Positions 36,796 to 44,798 of a stretch of DNA of 64,000 nt are shown in pieces (the stretch's first letter is position 1; every line of letters starts with the position of its first letter). A program made the position numbers and the translations under genes. The DNA is from [Clostridium] citroniae WAL-17108 (GTDB lineage Bacteria; Bacillota; Clostridia; Lachnospirales; Lachnospiraceae). The notes beneath the pieces were generated by a model. It was not told the origin of the DNA, searched no databases, and saw nothing but the letters and a program-made list of their open reading frames with translations. Location of the stretch: positions 1,727,777-1,791,776 of the forward strand of contig NZ_JH376420.1 in NCBI RefSeq assembly GCF_000233455.1. Reading direction: 5' to 3'.

Positions 36796-37218
36796 TTATT
36801 CTTTTTTAAATATCCACAGCTTGCTGAACACATAGTTCAGGACCATGTTGATCACAGAAGATGTGAACTTACAGAACAGTTCATATATAAATCCCCTGTC
36901 TCCCCCCAGTCTGACCATGACCACCATAAGGACCCATGTGACCACGCCTGAAAAAGCCCGGGCTGCCACAAATGTCCCCACTTCCCTGGCAAGGTAGGAG
37001 GGACGCATGTTATAGTTGCGGAATACGATCAGCTTGTTCACCACATAGGCAAACAAAACAGCTGCCAGCCAGGACAATGCCTGGGACACCCCCACTCCTA
37101 CATCCACGTTTCTTAAAACCGTGTATACGGCAAAGTCCACCGCCGTGGTCAATACACCGCAGATCAGGTAGCTCACAGTCTCGTAATTCACGCATTTTTC
37201 CCATATTTTACGCAGCAT
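36796..37218 (-). CDS. GtrA-family membrane protein
   Basis: A 140-residue protein with four membrane helices and GtrA features: ISYLICGVLTTAVDF-like start (here VSYLICGVLTTAVDFAVY), FAYVVNKLIVFRN and a terminal NYVFSKLWIF. GtrA proteins are proposed to move or organise polyprenyl-phosphate sugars during surface glycosylation. It lies 25 bases before the YfhO gene in the same direction, a sensible pairing. AGGAG precedes the ATG; the short frame ATG-AAA-AAG-AAC-CAG-GAG-TAA overlaps that site, which might be coincidence. Confidence 0.9.
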   Translation of the reverse strand: MLRKIWEKCVNYETVSYLICGVLTTAVDFAVYTVLRNVDVGVGVSQALSWLAAVLFAYVVNKLIVFRNYNMRPSYLAREVGTFVAARAFSGVVTWVLMVVMVRLGGDRGFIYELFCKFTSSVINMVLNYVFSKLWIFKKE

Positions 37219-37257
37219 TTCTTACTCCTGGTTCTTTTTCATTCAAGTACGCCTTCT

Positions 37258-37286
37258 ATTATATGGTAGAGGGGTTGAATTGTAAA
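37258..37286 (-). promoter_or_regulatory. Promoter of the GtrA-YfhO-argH operon
   Basis: On the minus strand TTTACA (complement of 37281-37286) and TATAAT (complement of 37258-37263) are separated by 17 bases, about 35 bases before the GtrA ATG. Confidence 0.7.
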
Positions 37287-37338
37287 GGGGAATAGATGTC
37301 ATAAAACCTGAAGGAAACGGCGCTTTCCCCTGTATCCT

Positions 37339-38355
37339 CTATTCATTATATAGGAAGTCTTCGGCGCCGTCCGTATAGTGGAGCCCGCCGTCCTGGGTGA
37401 TGAACACGCCGTAGATTCCTTCCATGGACTCGATCAGTTCCCTGCCCTTTTCCAGTCCCAAAGCAAAACAGGTGGTGCTCAGTCCGTCCCCGTCTATGGA
37501 CCTGGGTGAAATAATGGAGACCTGGACCAGGCCGTTCTCATAGGGATAGCCGGTCCGCGGATCCAGGATATGGTGGTAGTTGATCCCATCCTGGATAAAG
37601 TGGCGCTCATAGACACCGGAGGACACAACAGACATTCCCGTGATCTTCAGGGCAGCCACGGTCTCCGTGTGGGTGGCATAGGGTTTTTGAAGACCGATCT
37701 TAAAGGGCCTTCCCCCTGGAAGCCCTCCCACGCACAGGATGTTTCCGCCCAGGTTGATTACAGCGCTTTTTACACCATTTTCTTCCAAATAAGCCTTCAT
37801 CTCATCTGCAATATAGCCTTTGGCTATGGCTCCCAGGTCTATGGTGGTGTCATCATTTAAAAAGGTGACCTGATCCCCCTCCAAAAGGATATTCTGGTAT
37901 CCTACCTTGGGAAGGTCCTTTTGGATCTCCTTTGCAGCAGGGACCCGTGGATCTTTTGCGGTAAAATCCCACAGAGAACTTAAGGGTTCAATGGTAATAT
38001 CAAACGCACCCCCTGAGATACGGCTGTACTCCAGCCCCTTGGCAAGGACCCTGGCCGTCTTTTCCGAAACCGTAAACACCCGGTCCCCGGGCTGCCTGTG
38101 GTTCATCCTGTATATCTCGCTTCCCTCCATGGTCTTGCTTAAAAGCTTTTCATAGTCGGAGCAAAGCTGGATGCAGCCGTCCAACAGCTTTTCATCCTGG
38201 GTATCATATAAGGTAACGGTTATGAATGTGTTTAACAAAAAAGACGACCGACTGACAGGATCTGCGTTCTTTCTGCTGCATCCTGCCAGCCAAGCCGTAC
38301 CTATTAATATAAGGGAACACACCCATGCAATTGTTTTTAATCCTGTATTTTTCAT
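37339..38355 (-). CDS. FAD:protein FMN transferase (ApbE family)
   Basis: A 338-residue lipoprotein: the signal IAWVCSLILIGTAWLAGC ends in a lipobox cysteine (LAGC). The ApbE core follows, with SGGAFDITIEPLSSLWDF, IDLGAIAKGYIADEMKAYLEENGVKSAVINLGGNILCVGG, SVVSSGVYERHF and ILDPRTGYP. These enzymes attach FMN covalently to Thr/Ser residues of extracytoplasmic subunits such as Rnf or Nqr. No such target gene is in the window. The ribosome binding site is poor. It follows the aminotransferase gene by 28 bases in the same direction. Confidence 0.93.
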   Translation of the reverse strand: MKNTGLKTIAWVCSLILIGTAWLAGCSRKNADPVSRSSFLLNTFITVTLYDTQDEKLLDGCIQLCSDYEKLLSKTMEGSEIYRMNHRQPGDRVFTVSEKTARVLAKGLEYSRISGGAFDITIEPLSSLWDFTAKDPRVPAAKEIQKDLPKVGYQNILLEGDQVTFLNDDTTIDLGAIAKGYIADEMKAYLEENGVKSAVINLGGNILCVGGLPGGRPFKIGLQKPYATHTETVAALKITGMSVVSSGVYERHFIQDGINYHHILDPRTGYPYENGLVQVSIISPRSIDGDGLSTTCFALGLEKGRELIESMEGIYGVFITQDGGLHYTDGAEDFLYNE

Positions 38356-38383
38356 GTTTTACATTCTATCACTGTGATGTGTA

Positions 38384-39235
38384 TTAGTCAAGATGAGGGT
38401 CGGTCTGCTCTATGAACTCGGCCTGGACAGCGTCCTGGATCCTCTTAAGGAGCTCAGGCGCTTTTCCGCCCACCGGTTTTTTGTCCACCTCGCTGGCAGA
38501 CAAGCAGAACTTGGTGGAGGAGGTGACCAGGACCTCATCGGCGTGCATCAGTTCTTCAAGGGTATAGGGAGTCTCGCTTACAGGAATCCCTAATTTTTTA
38601 CAGTTATTGATCAGGTGGGCCCTTGCAATGCCGGGAAGGATCAGGTTATCCGCGGGAGCCGTGTACAGGATTCCTTCCTTTAAAATGTGGCAGTTGCTGT
38701 GGGCGCATTCCGTCACACGGTCCCCCCTGTGGAAAATAGCTTCCTTACATCCCGCCTCGCTGGCTTTCTGGGCAGCCATGACGCTGGGGATCAGGTTCAG
38801 GGTCTTTATATTACAATGGAAGAAACGGGTATCCTCCACGGTGATCAGCTTGATCTTCTCAGTGAGTTCCGGGGAGGGAAGGGGTTTTAACATGACCCAG
38901 AGGTTAGCCGGAGCGTCTGCGGGAAATTCATGGGTGCGCACAGCCGTCCCCCTTGTAACCTGATAATATACAAACAGGTCGCCGGTGTCCATCTCCATAA
39001 CCAGATCCTTTAACAGTGTTTTCAGTTCTTCCTTGGTGCAGGGCATCTGTATCCGTAAAAGGCCCGCGCTGTTAAAAAAGCGGTCCACATGCTCGTCAAG
39101 GGCAAATATGTTGTAATTGCGGCAGGGGCCTGCGTCATACACCCCGTCTCCGAACCAGCATACCCGGTCGTTCATGGGTATGGTCATCTTATGGATCTCA
39201 TCATATGTTCCATTGTAATACCCCAGTGTCTTCAT
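38384..39235 (-). CDS. Class IV PLP aminotransferase (D-amino-acid / branched-chain type)
   Basis: A 283-residue fold-type IV aminotransferase. The PLP lysine is expected in FFHCNIKTLNLIPSVMAAQKA, and the later ECAHSNCHILKEG, LPGIARAHLINNCKKLGIPV and ADEVLVTSSTKFCLSASEVDKKPVGG match D-alanine aminotransferases (DAT). It would interconvert D-alanine, D-glutamate and 2-oxo acids for the cell wall or for D-amino-acid turnover. AAGGAG lies about 11 bases before the ATG. It lies between an Lrp-type regulator and ApbE, all leftward, suggesting a single operon. Confidence 0.88.
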   Translation of the reverse strand: MKTLGYYNGTYDEIHKMTIPMNDRVCWFGDGVYDAGPCRNYNIFALDEHVDRFFNSAGLLRIQMPCTKEELKTLLKDLVMEMDTGDLFVYYQVTRGTAVRTHEFPADAPANLWVMLKPLPSPELTEKIKLITVEDTRFFHCNIKTLNLIPSVMAAQKASEAGCKEAIFHRGDRVTECAHSNCHILKEGILYTAPADNLILPGIARAHLINNCKKLGIPVSETPYTLEELMHADEVLVTSSTKFCLSASEVDKKPVGGKAPELLKRIQDAVQAEFIEQTDPHLD

Positions 39236-39271
39236 TGCATTCTGATCTCCTTTTCCTCATATACGCACGCT

Positions 39272-39721
39272 CTACAGCTCAGGAATAGCTGAGTACACGT
39301 TCTTGATCTCCTTTAATACAAAATGGGTCCTGGTGGCCGAGACACCGGGAAGGCTTTTGATGGTCCTGTGTATGCTCTCCAGCTCATCTGATGAGGCACA
39401 GGTGATCTTGATCACAAAATCATAATCCCCTGTGAGATAATAGCAGTCCAGGATGTTGGGATGGCCCATGATCACTTCGGTAAAAGAATCGTGAAACCTT
39501 GGATGTTCCAGGCTGATCTCCATCAGAGCCGTCACATCATTGCCAAGGGCTTTGGAATCCACCCTCACCGTATATCCCTTGATGATCCCGGCCTCCTCCA
39601 TCTTCTTAATGCGGTCCAGCACAGCTGACACGGATAAATGAATGGCCTTGCTGATATCCGATGCTGTCTCCCGTCCATTTTCTTTCAGTATATTCAATAT
39701 TTTGTAGTCGATCTTATCCAT
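39272..39721 (-). CDS. Lrp/AsnC-family transcriptional regulator
   Basis: A 149-residue regulator with the N-terminal helix-turn-helix (TASDISKAIHLSVSAVLDRIKKMEEAGIIKGYTVRVD) and a C-terminal RAM ligand-binding domain (ILDCYYLTGDYDFVIKITCASSDELESIHRTIKSLPGVSATRTHFVL). It lies 36 bases before the aminotransferase gene in the same direction and probably senses an amino acid that the aminotransferase acts on (inference). Divergent from a LysR gene. Confidence 0.93.
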   Translation of the reverse strand: MDKIDYKILNILKENGRETASDISKAIHLSVSAVLDRIKKMEEAGIIKGYTVRVDSKALGNDVTALMEISLEHPRFHDSFTEVIMGHPNILDCYYLTGDYDFVIKITCASSDELESIHRTIKSLPGVSATRTHFVLKEIKNVYSAIPEL

Positions 39722-39804
39722 GATGACCCCCTGCTGTTTTCCTTTTCAAATTCGTTGTTCTGATATATACTGATATAATAACACAAAAATTCCAGGAGTT
39801 GTAT
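39722..39804. promoter_or_regulatory. Divergent Lrp/LysR promoter region
   Basis: For the rightward LysR gene an extended -10 (TGATATAAT, ending about 39779) is visible with only a weak -35 seventeen bases before it. The direct repeat CTGATATA occurs twice within 18 bases around it and could bind a regulator. The leftward promoter is not clear. Confidence 0.4.
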
Positions 39805-40734
39805 ATGAATCTTTCTTATTTAAAATATGCTGTTGAAGTGGAAAAAACAGGGTCCATCACAAAGGCGGCCCAAAACTTCTATATGAACCAGCCTCACCTG
39901 AGCAAGATCATACGGGAGCTGGAGAGGGATCTGGGCTGTCCCATCTTTGACCGCACCAGCCGCGGGATGGTTCCCACCAAACGGGGGGAAGAGTTTTTGC
40001 GCTACGCCAAAGCCATCCTGGTCCAGGAGGAGCAGATCGAATCCCTGTGCGTCAAGAACAGCGAGCGCACCCTGGAGATCAGTCTGAGTGTGCCCAGGGC
40101 CACCTATATTTCCTATGCGTTTACAGACTACTTAAAGGACATGCGTTCATTCCCCTCCGTGAGCCTTGGCTACAAAGAGACCAATTCCCGGGATACCATA
40201 CGCGGCGTGTCCTCCAAAAGCTTTGACCTGGGGATCATACGGTGTCAGGCCCTCTACGAATCCTATTACATGAAAATGCTCCAGGATGAGAACCTGGACT
40301 GGAAGGAGCTGTGGGAGTTTTCCTGCAATGTACTCATGTCCGCCGGCCACCCGCTGGCTGACAGGGAACATCTTACCTATCTGGACTTTGCCGACTGCAT
40401 GGAGGTGGTCCAGGGTGATATACAAAATCCCTCCTTTACCTTTGAAACACAAGATGCCTCTGCCACAGGCGGAAATTCACGTAAAACCATTTCCATCTAT
40501 GACAGAGGCAGCCAGTTTGAAATATTGCGGCAGATTCCGGGCACTTACATGTGGACCTCCCCTGTTCCCTACAGCTGTCTGGAGGCCACGGGCCTGATCC
40601 AAAAGCCCTGCAGCTATCCGGGCAACGTACACAAGGACCTGCTTATTTACAGGAGCGGATACCGTTTTTCCAGGGATGAGAACGAATTTCTTCACTGCCT
40701 GGCACGTATGATCAGCCGCCTGTCCGTACAGTAG
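39805..40734 (+). CDS. LysR-family transcriptional regulator
   Basis: A 309-residue regulator. The N-terminal winged helix-turn-helix is LKYAVEVEKTGSITKAAQNFYMNQPHLSKIIRELERDLGCPIFDRTSRGMVPTKRGEEFL, and a LysR substrate domain follows. ATG at 39805 has AGGAG 6 bases upstream and is preferred over TTG at 39799. It converges on the last gene of the acyl-CoA dehydrogenase operon, so a link to that operon is possible but not shown. The inducer is unknown. Confidence 0.92.
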   Translation: MNLSYLKYAVEVEKTGSITKAAQNFYMNQPHLSKIIRELERDLGCPIFDRTSRGMVPTKRGEEFLRYAKAILVQEEQIESLCVKNSERTLEISLSVPRATYISYAFTDYLKDMRSFPSVSLGYKETNSRDTIRGVSSKSFDLGIIRCQALYESYYMKMLQDENLDWKELWEFSCNVLMSAGHPLADREHLTYLDFADCMEVVQGDIQNPSFTFETQDASATGGNSRKTISIYDRGSQFEILRQIPGTYMWTSPVPYSCLEATGLIQKPCSYPGNVHKDLLIYRSGYRFSRDENEFLHCLARMISRLSVQ

Positions 40735-40797
40735 CCGGTGGTCACGCCGTGACCATGCTCTTGGCCTGCCGGTTTGTGTGCCTGTGCCGTACAGTAC

Positions 40798-41343
40798 TCA
40801 GCCTTTTGTTTTTGCCCCTGACTGCCAATAAGGCGAAACCTGGTCCAGAGGCATTTCCACAAGCCCCAGTCCCTTCACGTAGCCGTAGACCACAAAGCCC
40901 CGTTTGCACCAGAAGGTGCATTCCAGGCACGGGCTTTCATCACAATAGGAAAATGCATCCTCGTCCGCCAGGGCAAACACGCAGGGCGGACGCTTTCCGG
41001 GCATGATGTATTTCATATAACCTCCGGTAAATGTTCTCAGATAGAGCCACTCCAGCTCATAGCCCTTTTCCATGTGAAAGAATACCTGGACCGCATTGTC
41101 ATTATAGCCGCCCACGATCCGGTAGCTCATGGAGCCGGCGCTGCCCAGGTCCCGGCTGGAGACAGGGACCAATACCTCCATCTCCTCACCGCAGCAGCTG
41201 ATCCCGGACTCTGTTTCCGCCCAGCCCGTGCGCTGGCAGATGCTGCCGCAGACCTCACAGCGGTAGAATATGACCTTGGGGCACTGGACAGAAGGTTTTC
41301 TGGCAGCCCTGCTCCTTCTGGGGCCAAACACCTGCTCCTTCAC
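40798..41343 (-). CDS. Desulfoferrodoxin-like protein with a degenerate catalytic iron site
   Basis: A 181-residue protein starting with GTG (GGGGG site upstream), 4 bases after the acyl-CoA ligase stop. Residues 26-60 (FYRCEVCG...ISCCGEEMEVLVP) match the desulforedoxin domain with its four-cysteine iron site (Cys29, 32, 50, 51). Residues 74-125 (MEKGYELEWLYL...GGYMKYIMPGKRPPCVF) align well with the superoxide-reductase domain of desulfoferrodoxin (MEEKHWIEWIEL...YKKFLKPGDAPEAEF). Of the His ligands of that centre only His90 seems kept; the HxIxW histidine is Tyr and the final CNLHG is replaced by a cysteine-rich CLECTFWCK. Electron transfer or zinc/iron binding is likelier than superoxide reduction. 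Confidence 0.72.
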   Translation of the reverse strand: MKEQVFGPRRSRAARKPSVQCPKVIFYRCEVCGSICQRTGWAETESGISCCGEEMEVLVPVSSRDLGSAGSMSYRIVGGYNDNAVQVFFHMEKGYELEWLYLRTFTGGYMKYIMPGKRPPCVFALADEDAFSYCDESPCLECTFWCKRGFVVYGYVKGLGLVEMPLDQVSPYWQSGAKTKG

Positions 41344-41347
41344 CGTC

Positions 41348-42970
41348 TCACCCCCTCTGTTTTAAGTCTTCCAGCAGCAGATATTTCTTTACCTTCCCGC
41401 TCCCTGTTCTCGGTATTCTGCCGATCAATTCCAAACGTTCCGGCCAAAAACGCTTGGGGACGTGTTTTTCCTTCATATAGGCCAGCATCTGCCCCAGATC
41501 CGGTGGCTCCCCCTCCCCGGGCACCACATAGGCGCAGATCCGCTCCCCCAGCCGCTCATCCGGCATTCCGATCACAGCATGGTCCGCCACGCCGGGACAT
41601 CCCTCTATGGCGTCATTAATATAATTGGAGTTCAGGTTCTCCCCGCCCCTTACGATCATATCCTTTTTTCTTCCCACAATGCGTATGCAGCCGTCATCAT
41701 CCATGACGCAGAGATCGCCGCTGTAAAACCATCCGTCATCCTTTAAAACCCGGTCCGTTTCCTCCCGGTCCTTCAGATATCCCACAAACACATTGGGACC
41801 TCTGGATATCTCCTCGCCAATGGTCCCCGGCTTTACATCCCTTCCCTGCTCATCCACCACCCGCACCTCGATCCCCTTCAGCGGGCGTCCTGCCGTACTT
41901 TTTTTAAGGGCGGGCGCCTCCTGGGGCCTGACAAACACATGGGGCACGCTCTCCGTGGATCCGTACACCTCGCACAGACGTATGTCAAAGGCCGCGGCCC
42001 TTTTCACCATATTCTCCGGTACGGGCGCGCCGCCGCAAAGGTAAAACTTCAGGGTTTTGACCCTTCCCCCCTGCTGTTCCAGGCAGTTTAGGATATCGTA
42101 GATGAATGGAGTGGATCCCATGGAATAGGTACACCCTTCCCGGTTCATAAGCTCTATGGCCTCAGGACATTTAAACCTTTGCTGAAGCACTACCTTCGCC
42201 CCCAAAAGCATGGGGGCGATGATGCCGTGGTGAAAACCGGTGGCATGGTTTAGGGGCGCCGGCATGAACATAATATCCGTTTCATCCAGGCCAAGCTCCC
42301 TGTTAAACTGTTCCTCACTGAATATAATATTGCTGTGGGTCAGCATTACGCCCTTATTATTACCCGTGGTACCCGAAGTGCCCAGGATCAGGGCCACGTC
42401 CAGGCCGTCCATCCGGCCGTACTCCCGGGGCGGAAGGGGCGGGTACGTTTTTAGGATTTCACCGTACGTGGTAAACCCGCCTATTACCGGTCCCAGAGAA
42501 TCCAGGAATACCGCATGTTTTAAAGTCCTTATCTCTTCCCTTACGGACTGAAACCTTGCCTCATAATCCTTGCCGCGAAACCAGGCAGTGCCGAAAAAGA
42601 TCTTTGTATCGGCTTTGTTCATGGCGTGGATCAGGTCCGGTTCCTCATAGCACATGGCAATGGGGTGCATTACGGCGCCGGCCTTCATGCATCCAAAGGC
42701 AATGACAATGAACTCGCTCCACACGGGCACCTGGAAGGATACGCAGTCCCCGGTCTCCACTCCCATGTCCCTTAAGTAGGCAGCCACTTTGGAGGACAGG
42801 ATATCCATCTCCCTGTAGGTACAGCGGTTTCCCCTGTCGTCCACCACATATTCCCTGTCCGGGAACCGCTCCGTGATCTGAACAAAGCGGTCCAACAGGG
42901 TTTCATGGCTCCAGTATCCCTCTTTCAGGTAATGCTCCATCTGCTTTTGGTCTGTCTTCATTCCATCCAT
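41348..42970 (-). CDS. AMP-forming acyl-CoA ligase (CaiC-like)
   Basis: A 540-residue adenylate-forming enzyme that would activate a carboxylic acid with ATP and CoA. The P-loop-like motif is ILGTSGTTGNNKGVMLTHSN, followed by YGSTESVPHVF, the hinge YSGDLCVMDDDGCIRIVGRKKDMIVRGGENLN and the C-terminal catalytic Lys region IPRTGSGKVKKYLLLEDL. It resembles crotonobetaine/carnitine-CoA ligases and medium-chain acyl-CoA synthetases; the substrate cannot be read from the sequence. It begins 8 bases after etfA ends and is the fifth gene of the ACAD-Etf operon. Confidence 0.93.
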   Translation of the reverse strand: MDGMKTDQKQMEHYLKEGYWSHETLLDRFVQITERFPDREYVVDDRGNRCTYREMDILSSKVAAYLRDMGVETGDCVSFQVPVWSEFIVIAFGCMKAGAVMHPIAMCYEEPDLIHAMNKADTKIFFGTAWFRGKDYEARFQSVREEIRTLKHAVFLDSLGPVIGGFTTYGEILKTYPPLPPREYGRMDGLDVALILGTSGTTGNNKGVMLTHSNIIFSEEQFNRELGLDETDIMFMPAPLNHATGFHHGIIAPMLLGAKVVLQQRFKCPEAIELMNREGCTYSMGSTPFIYDILNCLEQQGGRVKTLKFYLCGGAPVPENMVKRAAAFDIRLCEVYGSTESVPHVFVRPQEAPALKKSTAGRPLKGIEVRVVDEQGRDVKPGTIGEEISRGPNVFVGYLKDREETDRVLKDDGWFYSGDLCVMDDDGCIRIVGRKKDMIVRGGENLNSNYINDAIEGCPGVADHAVIGMPDERLGERICAYVVPGEGEPPDLGQMLAYMKEKHVPKRFWPERLELIGRIPRTGSGKVKKYLLLEDLKQRG

Positions 42971-42978
42971 CGCGATCC

Positions 42979-43980
42979 TCAGGCCTGCTTCCTGGCTTTT
43001 AACTCCTTGGTCAGGGCAGGGACTATCTCAAACAGATCTCCTACCAGACAGTAATCCGCCACCTCAAATATGGGGGCTGAAGCATCCTTGTTAATGGCCA
43101 CTATGGTTCCTGACTCGCTCATGCCTGCCACATGCTGCACTGCCCCGGAGATTCCGCAGGCAATGTACAGCTTGGGAGTCACAGTAGAGCCGGTCTGCCC
43201 CACCTGCCTGGACTGGGGCATCCACCCCGAATCCACCGCTGCCCTGGAACAGCCCACCGTGCCGCCTAAAAGGTCGGCCAGTTCCTTAAGGATGGCAAAG
43301 TTTTCCGAGTTCTTCATTCCGCGGCCGCCGGAAACGATCACATCCGCCTCCCCCACCGGGATGGTGCCGTCCGTACATGCCTGTATGAACTGGATCACCT
43401 GTGTGCGGATATGGTCCGCATGGATCTCCTCGCGGATGATCCTGGCCCGGCTCTCAGCCAGGGGAGCCGGTTTTTTAAATGCCCCGGGCCTTACGGTCCC
43501 CATCTGCGGGCGTGTCTCGCTGCAGAGGATCTGGGCGTACAGGTTTCCTCCAAAGGCAGGGCGCTCCCACACCACGTTCCCTGTATCTTCCACGCTGAGG
43601 GCCGTACAATCCGCAGTCAGCCCGGTGTGCAGGCTCACCGCCAGCTTGGAGCCCAGATCCCTTCCATTGACCGTTGCTCCCACCAGGATGGTGTTGGGAT
43701 CATACTTTTTGCACAGCTCCAGGAAGGCATACCCGTATCCGTCCGCGGAATAATGGTCATACTCATCCCCCTGCACCACATAGATCTTATCCGCGCCGTA
43801 GATCCCCGCTGCCTGGACCGCGTTCTCCACCTCTTTGCCAATGACCACTGCACACAGCTGCTGTCCCAGGCCTTCCGCCAGCTTCCTGCCCTGGCCCAAA
43901 AGCTCCAGTCCCACATTCTTGGGGGTTCCCTCAAAACATTCAATGAACACCCATACATCTTTATATTGTTCAAAACCCAT
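42979..43980 (-). CDS. etfA: Electron transfer flavoprotein, alpha subunit
   Basis: A 333-residue EtfA/FixB. The C-terminal FAD domain shows VIVSGGRGMKNSENFAILKELADLLGGTVGCSRAAVDSGW, then QVGQTGSTVTPKLYIACGISGAVQHVAGMSESGTIVAINKDASAPIFEVADYCLVGDLFEIVP, the full family signature. It pairs with EtfB encoded just upstream and takes electrons from, or gives them to, the adjacent acyl-CoA dehydrogenases. Whether this Etf bifurcates to ferredoxin cannot be decided here. A GGGGGAAG site precedes the ATG. Confidence 0.96.
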   Translation of the reverse strand: MGFEQYKDVWVFIECFEGTPKNVGLELLGQGRKLAEGLGQQLCAVVIGKEVENAVQAAGIYGADKIYVVQGDEYDHYSADGYGYAFLELCKKYDPNTILVGATVNGRDLGSKLAVSLHTGLTADCTALSVEDTGNVVWERPAFGGNLYAQILCSETRPQMGTVRPGAFKKPAPLAESRARIIREEIHADHIRTQVIQFIQACTDGTIPVGEADVIVSGGRGMKNSENFAILKELADLLGGTVGCSRAAVDSGWMPQSRQVGQTGSTVTPKLYIACGISGAVQHVAGMSESGTIVAINKDASAPIFEVADYCLVGDLFEIVPALTKELKARKQA

Positions 43981-43995
43981 GATTCTTCCCCCTTT

Positions 43996-44784
43996 CTACA
44001 ATACCTTTGACTCTTCCAGGCAGTCGAGAAGCGATGCCGCCATGCTCTGGGGACCGCCTGCTATATATACCCCGTCAGCCGTGCGCTTGGGGGTAAAGGT
44101 TGCCTTAACCTTGGTGGGCGAACCCTTTAATCCTATTTTGGCAGTATCTATAATATCCTTCATATCCTCCAGGGTCAGCTCCGGTATCTCAGCCTTTAGG
44201 GATTCCAGCTTTCCTCTGATGGTGGCGTAACGCGGCTTATTCGTTTCCTTGGTGGCGGTGCACAGCACGGGAAGCTTTGCCTCGATCACCTCCACGCCCT
44301 CTTCCACCTGGCGTTTTGCGATCACCTTGTCCCCCTGGATCTCCATGGAGACAATATAGGTAAGACGGATCATCCCCAGATGCTCCGCAATGCTGGGAGC
44401 TGTCTGGCCCGTATCCCCGTCAATGGCCTGCTTTCCTCCCAGTACCACATCAAAGGGTCCCAGATGCCGGATGGCGCTGGACAATATATAGCTGGTGGCA
44501 TAGGTATCGGAGCCCCCAAAGGCCCTGTCCGTGATAAGATACGCCCTGTCAGCGCCCATGGAAAGGGCTTCCCTCAGTACGGCTTTGGCCTGAGGCGGCC
44601 CCATGGAAAGTACGGTCACTTCTCCGCCGTATGTATCCTTTAGCTGAAGCGCCGTCTCCACCGCATTTCTGTCAAAGGGATTTAAAATGCTGGGAACGCC
44701 GGTACGTATCAATGTATTTTTTACCGGATCGATCTTAATCTCTGTTGTATCCGGAACCTGTTTTACACATACAACAATCTTCAT
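43996..44784 (-). CDS. etfB: Electron transfer flavoprotein, beta subunit
   Basis: A 262-residue EtfB/FixA with KIVVCVKQVPDTTEIKIDP at the start, the nucleotide-binding FDVVLGGKQAIDGDTGQTAPSIAEHLGM motif and the C-terminal recognition-loop region KPRYATIRGKLESLKAEIP. It is 11 bases before etfA and 14 bases after the first acyl-CoA dehydrogenase gene, so the three subunits are made together as in clostridial acyl-CoA reductase complexes. Confidence 0.96.
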   Translation of the reverse strand: MKIVVCVKQVPDTTEIKIDPVKNTLIRTGVPSILNPFDRNAVETALQLKDTYGGEVTVLSMGPPQAKAVLREALSMGADRAYLITDRAFGGSDTYATSYILSSAIRHLGPFDVVLGGKQAIDGDTGQTAPSIAEHLGMIRLTYIVSMEIQGDKVIAKRQVEEGVEVIEAKLPVLCTATKETNKPRYATIRGKLESLKAEIPELTLEDMKDIIDTAKIGLKGSPTKVKATFTPKRTADGVYIAGGPQSMAASLLDCLEESKVL

Positions 44785-44798
44785 CGTGAACCCCCTTC

